DNA of 64,000 nt from Dyella_B sp036746095 (GCF_036746095.1 NZ_DAIOEU010000010.1:1-64000), one strand, 5' to 3'. Positions 29,327 to 38,145 are shown, counted from the first letter of the stretch. Notes: generated by a model not told the origin, from the letters alone. Numbers and translations: made by a program.

Positions 29327-30646
29327 TCAGTTGGATTTCAGCTGCCATGCCGGCTGCACGCGCGCCGCACGCCAGGTGGGATAGAAGGCAGCACCGATGG
29401 TCGTCACGAGTGCGACCGCAATGGTCAAGGCTATGAGGCTGGCATCCATATGCGCGAGCTTCGCGACATCCGGCTCGAAAACCAGGCCGACACCAAACAT
29501 GCCCATGCCGGTGAACAACAGCCCAACCACCCCGCCTGTGACGCCCACCATCGCGGCTTCGGCCAGGAACTGCAGGATGATTTCTTTGCGCGAGGCACCC
29601 AAGGCGCGACGCACGCCAATTTCGCCAGCACGGCGCAGGAATTTGGCGAGCAGCAAACCCACGGTATTGACCAGGCAGACGAACAGAAAACCCAGCGACA
29701 GCAGTAAAGAGATCCGCGTCTCCGGCGGCACGACTTGTTCGAAGTCCATCCATTGCCCGAAGCCGAACAATTTCACCTCGGGCAACCAATCGAAGCGTCC
29801 GGCGCGCTTCTGTTCGGCGGCGTAACCTTGCAGGAAAGTGGTGTACGCCTGCACCGCGGCGGCATCCGGTAGCTGCACCCAAAAGGAAATCCATATGCAG
29901 TCCGATTGCACCCAGCCCTGCCAGCCGGGCTTGCGGCCTTCGCTACCGTAACAACTGTCATTGCCGTTGGTTTCCGATTGCAGTTCAACGGCGCGGCTGA
30001 AGGGCAGAAAGAAATCCGGGGAACCCGAGAACGTACGGCTGTAGACATTCACATCGTAGAAGCGTGGCTGCGGGTTCCAATCCGCGAGGACACCGACGAT
30101 GCGATAGTCGTGGTCGTCCAGGCGGATCGTCCGCCCGACGCTGTTGGCGCCCCCGAACAATTGCTGGTTCAAATGGCTGCTGATGACCACCACGGCGGCA
30201 TGCGCATCATCTTGATTGGCATCCCACCCGCTTCCGTAGGCAAACGGCGCACCGAACATGGGAAAGAATTCCCCATAGGTGGCATCGCCTTTGACGGCGA
30301 ACGGTTCGCGCGAGACATCTTGTGGAATAACCGTGTAACTCACCGGATAGATCGCAGCCTGATGCATGGCCTTGTGCGCGCGCATCAGTGCCACCGCGTC
30401 GGTGTAGGTCAACATGTCCGGAAGCTGCCGCGCATTCGCGCGTGCCTTGGGGCCCCACACGTCGATGGCAGGCACGAACAATTGGCTCGACCGGTCGGGT
30501 ATGGGGTTGGCGGAGACGGCGCGGAATACGGCATACGTCGTCATTGACGAGGCCACGCCAATGCCAATGGCCAACACCATCAACACGGTGAGCACCGGAT
30601 TGCGGCGCAAGCTGCGCAGGCCGAGCCGGAGATAGTAGGCAAGCAT
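29327..30646 (-). CDS. ABC permease A3 (FtsX/MacB-like, long type)
   Basis: 439 residues from the ATG at 30646 (MLAYYLRLGLRSLRRNP), preferred to one four codons upstream because it matches A2. Signature VSANPIPDRSSQLFVPAID, motif LFGGANSVG, Cys232/Cys250 (SCYGSEG ... DCIWISFW). Contact segment GEIGVRRALGASRKE. C-terminus VQPAWQLKSN, identical to A1 and A2. Confidence 0.92.
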   Translation of the reverse strand: MLAYYLRLGLRSLRRNPVLTVLMVLAIGIGVASSMTTYAVFRAVSANPIPDRSSQLFVPAIDVWGPKARANARQLPDMLTYTDAVALMRAHKAMHQAAIYPVSYTVIPQDVSREPFAVKGDATYGEFFPMFGAPFAYGSGWDANQDDAHAAVVVISSHLNQQLFGGANSVGRTIRLDDHDYRIVGVLADWNPQPRFYDVNVYSRTFSGSPDFFLPFSRAVELQSETNGNDSCYGSEGRKPGWQGWVQSDCIWISFWVQLPDAAAVQAYTTFLQGYAAEQKRAGRFDWLPEVKLFGFGQWMDFEQVVPPETRISLLLSLGFLFVCLVNTVGLLLAKFLRRAGEIGVRRALGASRKEIILQFLAEAAMVGVTGGVVGLLFTGMGMFGVGLVFEPDVAKLAHMDASLIALTIAVALVTTIGAAFYPTWRAARVQPAWQLKSN

Positions 30647-30686
30647 CCCGTTTCTCACTCCCCTGTCCGTTGGCGCGAATGCCCGC

Positions 30687-31919
30687 TCATGCCGGCCTCG
30701 TCGCTTCGATCGGCGGCACGCGCGATGCGCGCAACGCCGGCGCGAACACCGCGCCCTGCCCCAGCAACAGCAAGATCACGATGCCGCCCAGTACGTAGGC
30801 CAGCGGCAGCACGGCCAAGGTGAAACGCGTGACCAGCCATAAGTTGAGACCGAAGGTCAGCAGCACGCCGATCAATACGCCCGCGAGACTGATCAGCAGG
30901 TTTTCCGTCATGAAGTAACTGAGGATGTCGCGATGCGTGGCGCCGAGCGCACGACGCACGCCAATCTGCCGCCGCCGTTGCCCGACCCAGAAACTGGTGA
31001 GCCCGACGATGCCGGCCGCGGTGATGGCCAGCAGCACCGCGCAGATGATGCCCATCAAGACCGCCATGCCGCGGTCGCGCTCGAACGCGCGATGGCGCAC
31101 TTCGGCAAAACTGAGCACGCCATCCTTGGGATCGATCATGCGCATGCGGTTTTCCGCGTAGAGCGCCTTCGGTGCCGCGTGCATGGCTGCAGCAAGCTGG
31201 CCGGGCCTGGTACGTACGAGGTAATACACGCCCCAGGGCATGGCCAGGCGAACGGGCACCACCATCGATTCCCCTGCGTAGGGCGCGCTCCATGTGCCCA
31301 CATCGGATCGCTGCAAGGTATCGACGATGCCGACGATGGTGATGGGCGCGCTGGTCATTGCGTAAAAACTTTTTCCCAGCGCATCCCCATGGGGGTACAG
31401 CTTGTCGGCCAATGGTTTGCTGACAATCGCCACCGGAGGCGCCATTTTTTCGCGCATACCGCGACTCTGTACTTCGTCGGGACGGAAATCGCGCCCGGCA
31501 ATCAGCTTCACGCCGAGGGTGCCGAGAAAATGCTCGTCGCCGGTAAAATACGAGGCGTCGGTCGTCTCCCCGCGCTGCTCCGGCGTCATGGTGATCAAGT
31601 TGTCCCAGCCGCCACCCTTGAACGGATACTGGTTGCTGGGAGTCGCGTCCTGCACTCCCGGCACCTGGCGCAGCGTGGCCAGATCTGCCTGGATTCTTTC
31701 CAAAGACTCCTGCGTGGAGTACTGCTCGCCCCACATGTTCTGGATCACGAATACATTGGCTTCATCGACGCCGCTTGGCTCGTCCATGCGCGCGAGGCGC
31801 TGATGGATGATGAACAGCGCGTTGCAGACGATCGCGAGCGTCAACGCAATCTGCAGGGCAATCAGGATCGTGCCGGCTTTGTGGCGTCGCAGGGCGGCAA
31901 GAATGGGCTGGATATCCAT
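30687..31919 (-). CDS. ABC permease B2 (FtsX/MacB-like, short type)
   Basis: 410 residues. Start MDIQPILAALRRHKAGTILI, signature PSGVDEANVFVIQNMW, motif LYPHGDALGKSFY, RTRPGQLAAAMHAAPKALYA and contact segment WVGQRRRQIGVRRALGAT. C-terminus VPPIEATRPA. It begins 9 bp after A2 and is closest to B1. Confidence 0.92.
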   Translation of the reverse strand: MDIQPILAALRRHKAGTILIALQIALTLAIVCNALFIIHQRLARMDEPSGVDEANVFVIQNMWGEQYSTQESLERIQADLATLRQVPGVQDATPSNQYPFKGGGWDNLITMTPEQRGETTDASYFTGDEHFLGTLGVKLIAGRDFRPDEVQSRGMREKMAPPVAIVSKPLADKLYPHGDALGKSFYAMTSAPITIVGIVDTLQRSDVGTWSAPYAGESMVVPVRLAMPWGVYYLVRTRPGQLAAAMHAAPKALYAENRMRMIDPKDGVLSFAEVRHRAFERDRGMAVLMGIICAVLLAITAAGIVGLTSFWVGQRRRQIGVRRALGATHRDILSYFMTENLLISLAGVLIGVLLTFGLNLWLVTRFTLAVLPLAYVLGGIVILLLLGQGAVFAPALRASRVPPIEATRPA

Positions 31920-31928
31920 GACTGCGCC

Positions 31929-33239
31929 TCAGTTGGACTTCAACTGCCAGGCCGGCTGCACTTGCGCAGCACGCCAGGCGGGATAGAACGCTGCCGCCAC
32001 CGTGGCGAGAATCGCCACCGCGAAAGTCAGGCCGATGAGCGACACATCCACATGGGCGAGCCGTGCAATCTCCGGCTCGAACAACAGCCCCACGCCGGAC
32101 ATGCCCCCTATGGTCAACAGCAATCCCAGCAGCCCTCCAGCCAGCCCGACCGCTGCAGCTTCGATCAGGTATTGCGCATAGATTTCATGCCGCGTGGCTC
32201 CGAGCGCACGCCGCACGCCGATCTCGCCGGCCCGACGCAGGAATTTCGCCAGCAGCAATCCGATCGTATTGACCAGGCAGATGACGAAGAAGCACATCGC
32301 GACGATCAACGAGATGCGGCTTTCAGGCGGCACCACGTGCTGCACGTCCAGCCACTTCATGACATCGGGCAGTCGCACATTCGGTGCCCAGCCGAAACGG
32401 CCGGCGCGTTGCTGCTCGGCGGAATAGCTTTGCAGGAATCGGCGATAGCGCGCGACGTCGCTCGCCGTATCCAGCTCCACCCATGGCATCAACCAGACGC
32501 AATTGCTTTGCAGGAATTCATCCCAGCCGTTGTAGCTGATGGTTCCACGGCAACTGTTTCTGCCGGCGTTGTCCAGCTTGAGGTCCAGGGCGCGATTGAG
32601 CACCAGATAGAAATCCGGCGGATCGTTGAAACCGCTTTCGCCCCATACATCGTAAAAGCGCGGCGAAGGATCCCAGCGCCTGGTGACACCGACAATGCGG
32701 TAATCATGTCCCGATAGCGTGATGCTCTTGCCTACGCTGTTGGCGCCGCCAAACATGCGTTGATTGAAGTTCTGGGTCAGCACGATATCCGACGCGCGAT
32801 TATTGTCTCCATCCGCATTCCAGCCACTGCCGTACAAAAACGGCACATCGAACATGGTGAAGAAGTCGGCCGTGGTGGCGAAGCCCTGGGTCGATACCGG
32901 CACGCTGTTGGCCTCATGCCGCAGGGCAGACAGCATCACCGTGTAAATCATGGCCATGCGCGGCGCCTGGTGCGCCTTCATCAAGGCCATCGCATCCACA
33001 TAGTTCAACGCGCCCGGCGGCTCGCCTTTTTCGTTGTATTGCGGGCCCCAGCTATCGATCTGCGGCACGAACAGTTGCGACGACTTCGCCGGAATCGGAT
33101 CGCCGGATACGGCGCGGAATACCGAGTAGGTAATCATCGACGCGGCCACGCCAAAGCCGATCGCCATCACCATCAGCGCGGTGAGCATGGGGTTGCGCTT
33201 GAGACTGCGCAGGCCGAGTTGAAAATAGTAGGCCAGCAT
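31929..33239 (-). CDS. ABC permease A2 (FtsX/MacB-like, long type)
   Basis: 436 residues. Signature VSGDPIPAKSSQLFVPQID, motif MFGGANSVG, Cys230/Cys247 (SCRGTISY ... NCVWLMPW). Contact segment GEIGVRRALGATRHE, C-terminus VQPAWQLKSN. It has a further cysteine pair within helix 2 (AMCFFVICLVNT). Gap from B1 is 36 bp, enough for its own ribosome-binding site. Confidence 0.92.
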   Translation of the reverse strand: MLAYYFQLGLRSLKRNPMLTALMVMAIGFGVAASMITYSVFRAVSGDPIPAKSSQLFVPQIDSWGPQYNEKGEPPGALNYVDAMALMKAHQAPRMAMIYTVMLSALRHEANSVPVSTQGFATTADFFTMFDVPFLYGSGWNADGDNNRASDIVLTQNFNQRMFGGANSVGKSITLSGHDYRIVGVTRRWDPSPRFYDVWGESGFNDPPDFYLVLNRALDLKLDNAGRNSCRGTISYNGWDEFLQSNCVWLMPWVELDTASDVARYRRFLQSYSAEQQRAGRFGWAPNVRLPDVMKWLDVQHVVPPESRISLIVAMCFFVICLVNTIGLLLAKFLRRAGEIGVRRALGATRHEIYAQYLIEAAAVGLAGGLLGLLLTIGGMSGVGLLFEPEIARLAHVDVSLIGLTFAVAILATVAAAFYPAWRAAQVQPAWQLKSN

Positions 33240-33275
33240 TCCGCTATTCCCCTTGCCGCTGATACGAAGGTGTGT

Positions 33276-34517
33276 TCATGCCGTTCTCGTCGCTTCAATC
33301 GGCGATACGCGCGAGGCACGCAACGCCGGCGCAAACACGGCGCCTTGCCCAAGCAAAAGCAGCGCGACGGCAGCGGCAAGCAGGTAGCTGCCGGACAGAT
33401 ACGCCACGCCGTAATGCGTCACCATCCAAAGATTGATACCCACGGCCAACAGCGTCCCAACGACGATGCCGCCTACTGCAATCAGCAGGTTCTCGGTCAT
33501 GAAGTAGCCGAGAATGTCGCCTCGCGTTGCCCCCAGTGCACGCCGGACACCGATTTGCCGACGCCGCTGGCCCACCCAGAAACTGGTGAGGCCGACAATG
33601 CCCGCCGCCGTGATCGCCAGCAGCACGGCGCTGACGATGGCCAGGAGCACAGCCATGCCGTAGTCGCGCTCGTATGCTTTGGCACGCACCTGGGCGAAGG
33701 TCATGATGCCGTCGCCGGCTTCGAAGATGCGCATGTGGCTTTGCGCGATCAATGCTTTCGGTGCAGCGCGCATCGCTGCGGCAAGCTGTCCGGGGCGCGC
33801 ACGAACCAGGTAATGGACATAACCGCTGCCGACTTCGCGCATCGGCACCAGCACGGCGTTGTAGGCAAAGGCGTTGTCGTCGCTATCCATCATGTGCGAC
33901 TGCAACGTATCGCTGATGCCAATGATCGTGGATGGCGTATTGTTGTTGGCGGCGTAGATCTGTTTGCCTAGTGCATCTCCCTTGGGAAAAAGCAGCTTCG
34001 CCAGATCCTTGCTGACGATGACCACCGGCCATGAACTCATATCTTGAATCGAGAGCGCCTGAATTTCGTTGGGCGTAAAGTTGCGCCCGGCGATCAGCTT
34101 CACGCCCAGCGTATTGAGCGTGTGGTCATCCGCCATATAGATCGACGAGTCCGTGGTCATGTGGACCTGCTCGGGTTTCATGCGGATGAAGTTGTCCCAG
34201 CCGCTGCCGTGAAGCGGAAAGCTGTTGAGCGCCGTCGCGTCCTCCACGCTGCCAAGCTGATGCAAGGCAGCCAGGTCAGCTTGAATCTGCGCCGCCGTCT
34301 GGCGGTCGGACAGGTTGCCCGCCCATATATTGGATATGACGAAAAGATTGGTCTCGTCCACGCCCGACGGACGGCTGACCCGGGCCATGCGCCCATGGAT
34401 GATGAACAGCGCATTGCACACGATCGCCAGCGTCAAGGCGATTTGAAATCCGATCAGGATGGTGCCCGCCTTGTGGCGGCGCATGGCGGCGAGGATGGGC
34501 TTGATCTGCATCGTCAT
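33276..34517 (-). CDS. ABC permease B1 (FtsX/MacB-like, short type)
   Basis: 413 residues from the ATG at 34517, which has GAGG about 10 bp upstream; a second ATG two codons later is also possible. Signature PSGVDETNLFVISNIW, motif LFPKGDALGKQIY, RARPGQLAAAMRAAPKALIA, contact segment WVGQRRRQIGVRRALGAT. The C-terminus VSPIEATRTA has Ser where all other B proteins have Pro. Confidence 0.92.
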   Translation of the reverse strand: MTMQIKPILAAMRRHKAGTILIGFQIALTLAIVCNALFIIHGRMARVSRPSGVDETNLFVISNIWAGNLSDRQTAAQIQADLAALHQLGSVEDATALNSFPLHGSGWDNFIRMKPEQVHMTTDSSIYMADDHTLNTLGVKLIAGRNFTPNEIQALSIQDMSSWPVVIVSKDLAKLLFPKGDALGKQIYAANNNTPSTIIGISDTLQSHMMDSDDNAFAYNAVLVPMREVGSGYVHYLVRARPGQLAAAMRAAPKALIAQSHMRIFEAGDGIMTFAQVRAKAYERDYGMAVLLAIVSAVLLAITAAGIVGLTSFWVGQRRRQIGVRRALGATRGDILGYFMTENLLIAVGGIVVGTLLAVGINLWMVTHYGVAYLSGSYLLAAAVALLLLGQGAVFAPALRASRVSPIEATRTA

Positions 34518-34529
34518 CTCGTCATCGCC

Positions 34530-35849
34530 TCAGTTGGACTTCAGCTGCCATGCCGGCTGCACCTGCGCCGCACGCCAGGTCGGATAGAACGCGGCGATAA
34601 CCGTAGTCAGCACCGACACGACGAGCGTCGTGATCAACAGCGACACGTCCACGCGCGCCAGTTGCGCCACATCCGGTTCGAACAACAGGCCGACGCCCTG
34701 CATGCCCGTCACGGTCAGCAACAGGCCCAGCACGCCGCCGGCCAACCCGACCGTGGCCGCTTCCATCAGGAACTGCGCATACACTTCGCGACGGGTCGCA
34801 CCGAGCGCACGGCGCACGCCGATTTCCGACGAGCGGCGCATGAATTTGGCGAGCAGCAAGCCGATGGTATTGACCAGGCAGATGATGAAGAAGCCGATCG
34901 AGACGAACAACGAAATGCGGCTTTCTGATGGCACGACTTTTTTGTATGCCATCCATTCGGTCACATTGCGCAGCCGCACGTTGGGCGCCCAGTGAAAGCG
35001 TCCAGCTCGCTGCTGTTCGGCGGAATAAGCCTCAAGGAACGCCCGGTATTTCTGCGCGTCGGCCTGGGTTGGAAGTTCCGCCCAGAATGGAATCCAGGCG
35101 CATTCGCGATGCAGCCACTCTTCGTCGCTTGAGAAATGCGCCGGCGACCCGCCGCAATTGTTGCGCCCGGTCATGCCCACGTGCAGGTCGATGGCCCGGT
35201 TGAAGACGATGAACACCTGGGGCGGATCGGGATAGAACTCCATGCCGTCGTAGGCGTCGTAATAGCGCGGCTTCGGGTCCCAGTGGCCGGTCACGCCCAC
35301 GATGCGATACGCATGCATGGCCAGCGTGACCTCGCGGCCGACGCTGTTGGCGCCACCGAACAGCTTCTTGTTCAGCTCATTGCCAATGACCGCGACTGCC
35401 GCGTGCGCGTCGTCATCGGCATTCGTCCATGGCGAACCGTATTGGAACGGTACGTCGAACATGCTGAAGAAGTCGGCGCTGGTGGCGTAGCCGTAGGCCG
35501 TGGTCGGGAGATCGTTCGGATTCTGGGGCAGTACAGAAGGTCCGATGTCATACAACAAGGTTTGATGCGGCGCTTTGTGGGCTTGCATCAGTGCCATGGC
35601 ATCGGTGTAGTTGAGCGCTTCCGGCGGCTCATTCGGCGGGTCGTCGTATTGCGGACCGCGGTTGTCGATCTGCACGTTGTAGAGCTGGCTGGATTTCCAC
35701 GGGATGGGGTTGCCCGATACCACGCGAAATACCGACCAGGTGATCATCGACGCGGCGACGCCAAAGGCAATCGCCATCACCATCAACGCGGTGAGCACGG
35801 GATTGCGCTTGAGGCTGCGCAGACCGAGTTGGAGGTAGTAGGCGAACAT
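34530..35849 (-). CDS. ABC permease A1 (FtsX/MacB-like, long type)
   Basis: First permease after the ATPase gene. 439 residues from the ATG at 35849 (MFAYYLQLGLRSLKRNP), with AAGAG upstream. Signature VSGNPIPWKSSQLYNVQID, motif LFGGANSVG at 164-172, Cys232/Cys250 (NCGGSPAHF ... ECAWIPFW). Contact segment SEIGVRRALGATRRE, which in MacB and LolC/E relatives touches the ATPase. It is separated from the ATPase gene by a 213-bp gap with two hairpins. Confidence 0.93.
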   Translation of the reverse strand: MFAYYLQLGLRSLKRNPVLTALMVMAIAFGVAASMITWSVFRVVSGNPIPWKSSQLYNVQIDNRGPQYDDPPNEPPEALNYTDAMALMQAHKAPHQTLLYDIGPSVLPQNPNDLPTTAYGYATSADFFSMFDVPFQYGSPWTNADDDAHAAVAVIGNELNKKLFGGANSVGREVTLAMHAYRIVGVTGHWDPKPRYYDAYDGMEFYPDPPQVFIVFNRAIDLHVGMTGRNNCGGSPAHFSSDEEWLHRECAWIPFWAELPTQADAQKYRAFLEAYSAEQQRAGRFHWAPNVRLRNVTEWMAYKKVVPSESRISLFVSIGFFIICLVNTIGLLLAKFMRRSSEIGVRRALGATRREVYAQFLMEAATVGLAGGVLGLLLTVTGMQGVGLLFEPDVAQLARVDVSLLITTLVVSVLTTVIAAFYPTWRAAQVQPAWQLKSN

Positions 35850-35907
35850 GGGCTCTTTGGTTTGAGGGATGAAGGCAGCGTGCAAGTGGTCTTGCCGCGA
35901 TCTGCTA

Positions 35908-35932
35908 CCTCCCCTACCTGCAGTAGGGGAGG
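35908..35932. repeat. Family III hairpin between ATPase and permease genes
   Basis: CCTCCCCTA and TAGGGGAGG arms (9 bp, perfect) around CCTGCAG. Followed by GGGTTGGGGTAGGGTC, a tail seen with other family III copies. Confidence 0.8.
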
Positions 35933-36030
35933 GTTGGGGTAGGGTCAAGCCAAGCTCGCGGCAATGTCCGTCCGTGCCCGCGCAGTCCGGCGCTGCCGGA
36001 CGCGAGCTCCGCTCGCTTATCCCGCCCCTG

Positions 36031-36054
36031 CCCTCCCCTGCGCGCAGGGGAGGG
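36031..36054. repeat. Family III hairpin close to the ATPase stop
   Basis: Perfect 24-bp palindrome CCCTCCCCTGCG / CGCAGGGGAGGG, 9 bp beyond the ATPase stop codon. There is no T-run on the minus strand, so it is more likely an attenuator or mRNA stabiliser than a full terminator. Confidence 0.8.
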
Positions 36055-36062
36055 CGTTGTTG

Positions 36063-36785
36063 TTAGCTGCGTACTTGTCCTGCGGCCGCCGTGTATGCAG
36101 TGTGGAAGCGCGGATCCTCCGCCAGATCCACCACCTGGCCGTCGATGATGTGCACGTTGCGCTGCGCGCGCGCGGCCAGTTCCGGATCGTGCGTGACCAT
36201 GACGATGGTTGCGCCGTCGCGATGGATTTCTTCCAGCAGTTCCATCACGCCGCGCGCCATCTGCGTATCCAGGTTGCCGGTGGGTTCGTCGGCGAGCAGC
36301 AGGCGCGGGCTGCCGGCGAGCGCACGCGCAATGGCGACACGCTGTTGCTGGCCGCCGGAGAGTTCGGCCGGATAGTGCTTGGCGCGCGAGGCGAGGCCGA
36401 CGCGTTCCAGCGCGCCCATGATGCGTTCCTTGCGCTCCGGCGCCTTCATGCCACGGTAGCGCAGCGGCACTTCCACGTTGTCGAACACGTTGAGGTCCGG
36501 TATCAGGTTGAAGGCCTGGAAGATGAAGCCGATTTTTTCGTTGCGGATCTTCGAGCGCGCGTTGTCGTCGAGATTGCTGACGTCAAGGTTATCCAAGTGA
36601 TACGTGCCGCCGGTGAAGGTTTCGAGCAGGCCGGCGATGGTGAGGAAGGTGGTTTTACCGGAACCGGACGGACCGGTCACGGCGACGAATTCGCCTTCCT
36701 TCACGTCGATGTTGAAATCGCGGAGCGCGTAGGTTTCCACCACTTCGGTGCGGTAGACCTTGGAGAGATGCGTCATTTTCAGCAT
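36063..36785 (-). CDS. ABC transporter ATPase (LolD/MacB type)
   Basis: 240-residue cytoplasmic ATPase, the only one in the locus, so it presumably powers all permease pairs. Walker A GPSGSGKT, Q-loop FIFQAFNLIPDLNVFDNVE, signature LSGGQQQRVAIARAL, Walker B LLLADEPTGNLD, H-loop VMVTHD: all intact. The LTVFENV-like Q-loop stretch and DEPTGNLD place it in the LolD/MacB/FtsE group. The start at 36785 is preferred: AGAAGG lies 9 bp before it. An ATG at 36812 overlapping the adaptor stop (TAATG) would add nine residues. Confidence 0.96.
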   Translation of the reverse strand: MLKMTHLSKVYRTEVVETYALRDFNIDVKEGEFVAVTGPSGSGKTTFLTIAGLLETFTGGTYHLDNLDVSNLDDNARSKIRNEKIGFIFQAFNLIPDLNVFDNVEVPLRYRGMKAPERKERIMGALERVGLASRAKHYPAELSGGQQQRVAIARALAGSPRLLLADEPTGNLDTQMARGVMELLEEIHRDGATIVMVTHDPELAARAQRNVHIIDGQVVDLAEDPRFHTAYTAAAGQVRS

Positions 36786-36811
36786 GGTGTCATTCCTTCT
36801 GGGTTTGGCCA

Positions 36812-38083
36812 TTAACGGCTTATCACGACGCGCTGCGCGCCTTTGAAATTGTCGGTACCTGAGATCACGATGTTGTCGCCTTCTTTGAGGCCATCGAGGA
36901 TCTCCACCTTGTCGATGCTGCTTTCGCCCACGCGGATCGGCATCTTGGTGGCCATGCCATCGCGTACGACGTAGGCGTAGCTGCCACCGGACTCGTCCAC
37001 GAAGGATCCGCGCTGCACGGTGAGCACGTTTTCGCGGTGGTCGAGCAGGATGCGTACGGAGAGGCGCTGGTTCTGGCGCAACTGCTTGGGCGTGCCGCCA
37101 TCGAAGCGTACGCGCGCGGCCACTTCGCCGTTCACCACTTCCGGCGAGATGGCGCTGACCAAGCCCTTCCAGGTATTGCCGTTGCCGCTGATTTCGCCGC
37201 TCATGCCGACGGCGAGATCACGCGCGAAGCTTTCGGGCACTTTCACTTCCACTTCCAAGGCGGACAGATCGATCACGCTGAGCAGTTGTGCATCCTTCGC
37301 CACCGTGGCGCGTTCGGCGATGAACAACTGGCCCACCTGGCCATCCACCGGCGAGCGCACGTTGAGGTTGTCGACCTGCCGTTGCAGGTCCTGCACCATC
37401 AGCACCTGGCGATCATGCGCCAGCTTCTTGGCCTTGATGTCGAAAACGCCGGTGTCGTTGCCCAGGTTCAGGTCGGCCTTTGCGTGCGCCAGCGCGATCT
37501 TTGCTTTCTCCAGCGCGTCATTGGCCTTGTCGACGTCCATCTGCGGCACGCCGCCGAGTTTGTACGCCTTGTCGTAGCGCTGGTAGTCGCGCGCGGCGGT
37601 TTCCTCGTCGATCTTGGCGTTGTCGTACGCCTTCTGCATCTGCGACTGCTTCTGCCGCGCATCGATCTGCGCGCGCTGGTAGTCCACTTCCATGGCGTCG
37701 GCGTTGGATTCTTCCTGGGCGAGCTTGTTTTTCAGCTCCGGACTGTCGATCACCGCCAGCACCTGGCCTTTCTTCACCGTATCGCCGGCATGCACCTGCA
37801 GCGTGACGGCGCCACCGTAGGTGGCGTAGAGCGTGGGGCTCACCGCCGCCACCACCTGGCCTTCGGCCGCGATATCGCGTATGAACGGCCCGCGCTGCAC
37901 GGTGGCGAATGCCAGCCTGGACGCGCTTACCGAGGCATCGGCGGAAAACAGGCGTGTGACGTTCGGCAGGAACAGGGCCAATGCGACCACGGCGACGATG
38001 GCGCCGCCGATCCACAAGGCCTTCTTCTTGGGACTGGACTTGACCTCGATCAGTTTGTCCTGGGCGGAAGTGTCACGAATCAT
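36812..38083 (-). CDS. Periplasmic adaptor (MacA/HlyD family)
   Basis: First gene of the transporter operon, 423 residues. It has a cytoplasmic N-terminus, one membrane anchor (about 24-44, ALWIGGAIVAVVALALFLP), a biotinyl-lipoyl half-motif (GGAVTLQVHAGDTVKKGQVLAVID), a long alpha-helical hairpin (about 120-215), the second lipoyl half (NLNVRSPVDGQVGQLFI) and beta-barrel and membrane-proximal domains. In MacAB-TolC systems this protein bridges the permease and an outer-membrane channel; no channel gene lies in the window. AAGGA sits before the start, and a sigma-54 promoter ends 48 bp upstream. Confidence 0.94.
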   Translation of the reverse strand: MIRDTSAQDKLIEVKSSPKKKALWIGGAIVAVVALALFLPNVTRLFSADASVSASRLAFATVQRGPFIRDIAAEGQVVAAVSPTLYATYGGAVTLQVHAGDTVKKGQVLAVIDSPELKNKLAQEESNADAMEVDYQRAQIDARQKQSQMQKAYDNAKIDEETAARDYQRYDKAYKLGGVPQMDVDKANDALEKAKIALAHAKADLNLGNDTGVFDIKAKKLAHDRQVLMVQDLQRQVDNLNVRSPVDGQVGQLFIAERATVAKDAQLLSVIDLSALEVEVKVPESFARDLAVGMSGEISGNGNTWKGLVSAISPEVVNGEVAARVRFDGGTPKQLRQNQRLSVRILLDHRENVLTVQRGSFVDESGGSYAYVVRDGMATKMPIRVGESSIDKVEILDGLKEGDNIVISGTDNFKGAQRVVISR

Positions 38084-38130
38084 GGATAAGGTCCTTGGCC
38101 GCGGACAGTGCGGCCCCTACGCCATGCTCA

Positions 38131-38145
38131 GCAATCCGCGTGCCA
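38131..38145 (-). promoter_or_regulatory. Sigma-54 (-24/-12) promoter of the transporter operon
   Basis: On the minus strand the sequence reads TGGCACGCGGATTGC, followed by T: an exact match to the consensus TGGCACG-N4-TTGCW. The predicted start of transcription is near 38119, giving a leader of about 36 nt before the adaptor ATG at 38083. An NtrC-type activator is encoded at 12352-13695. Confidence 0.85.
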
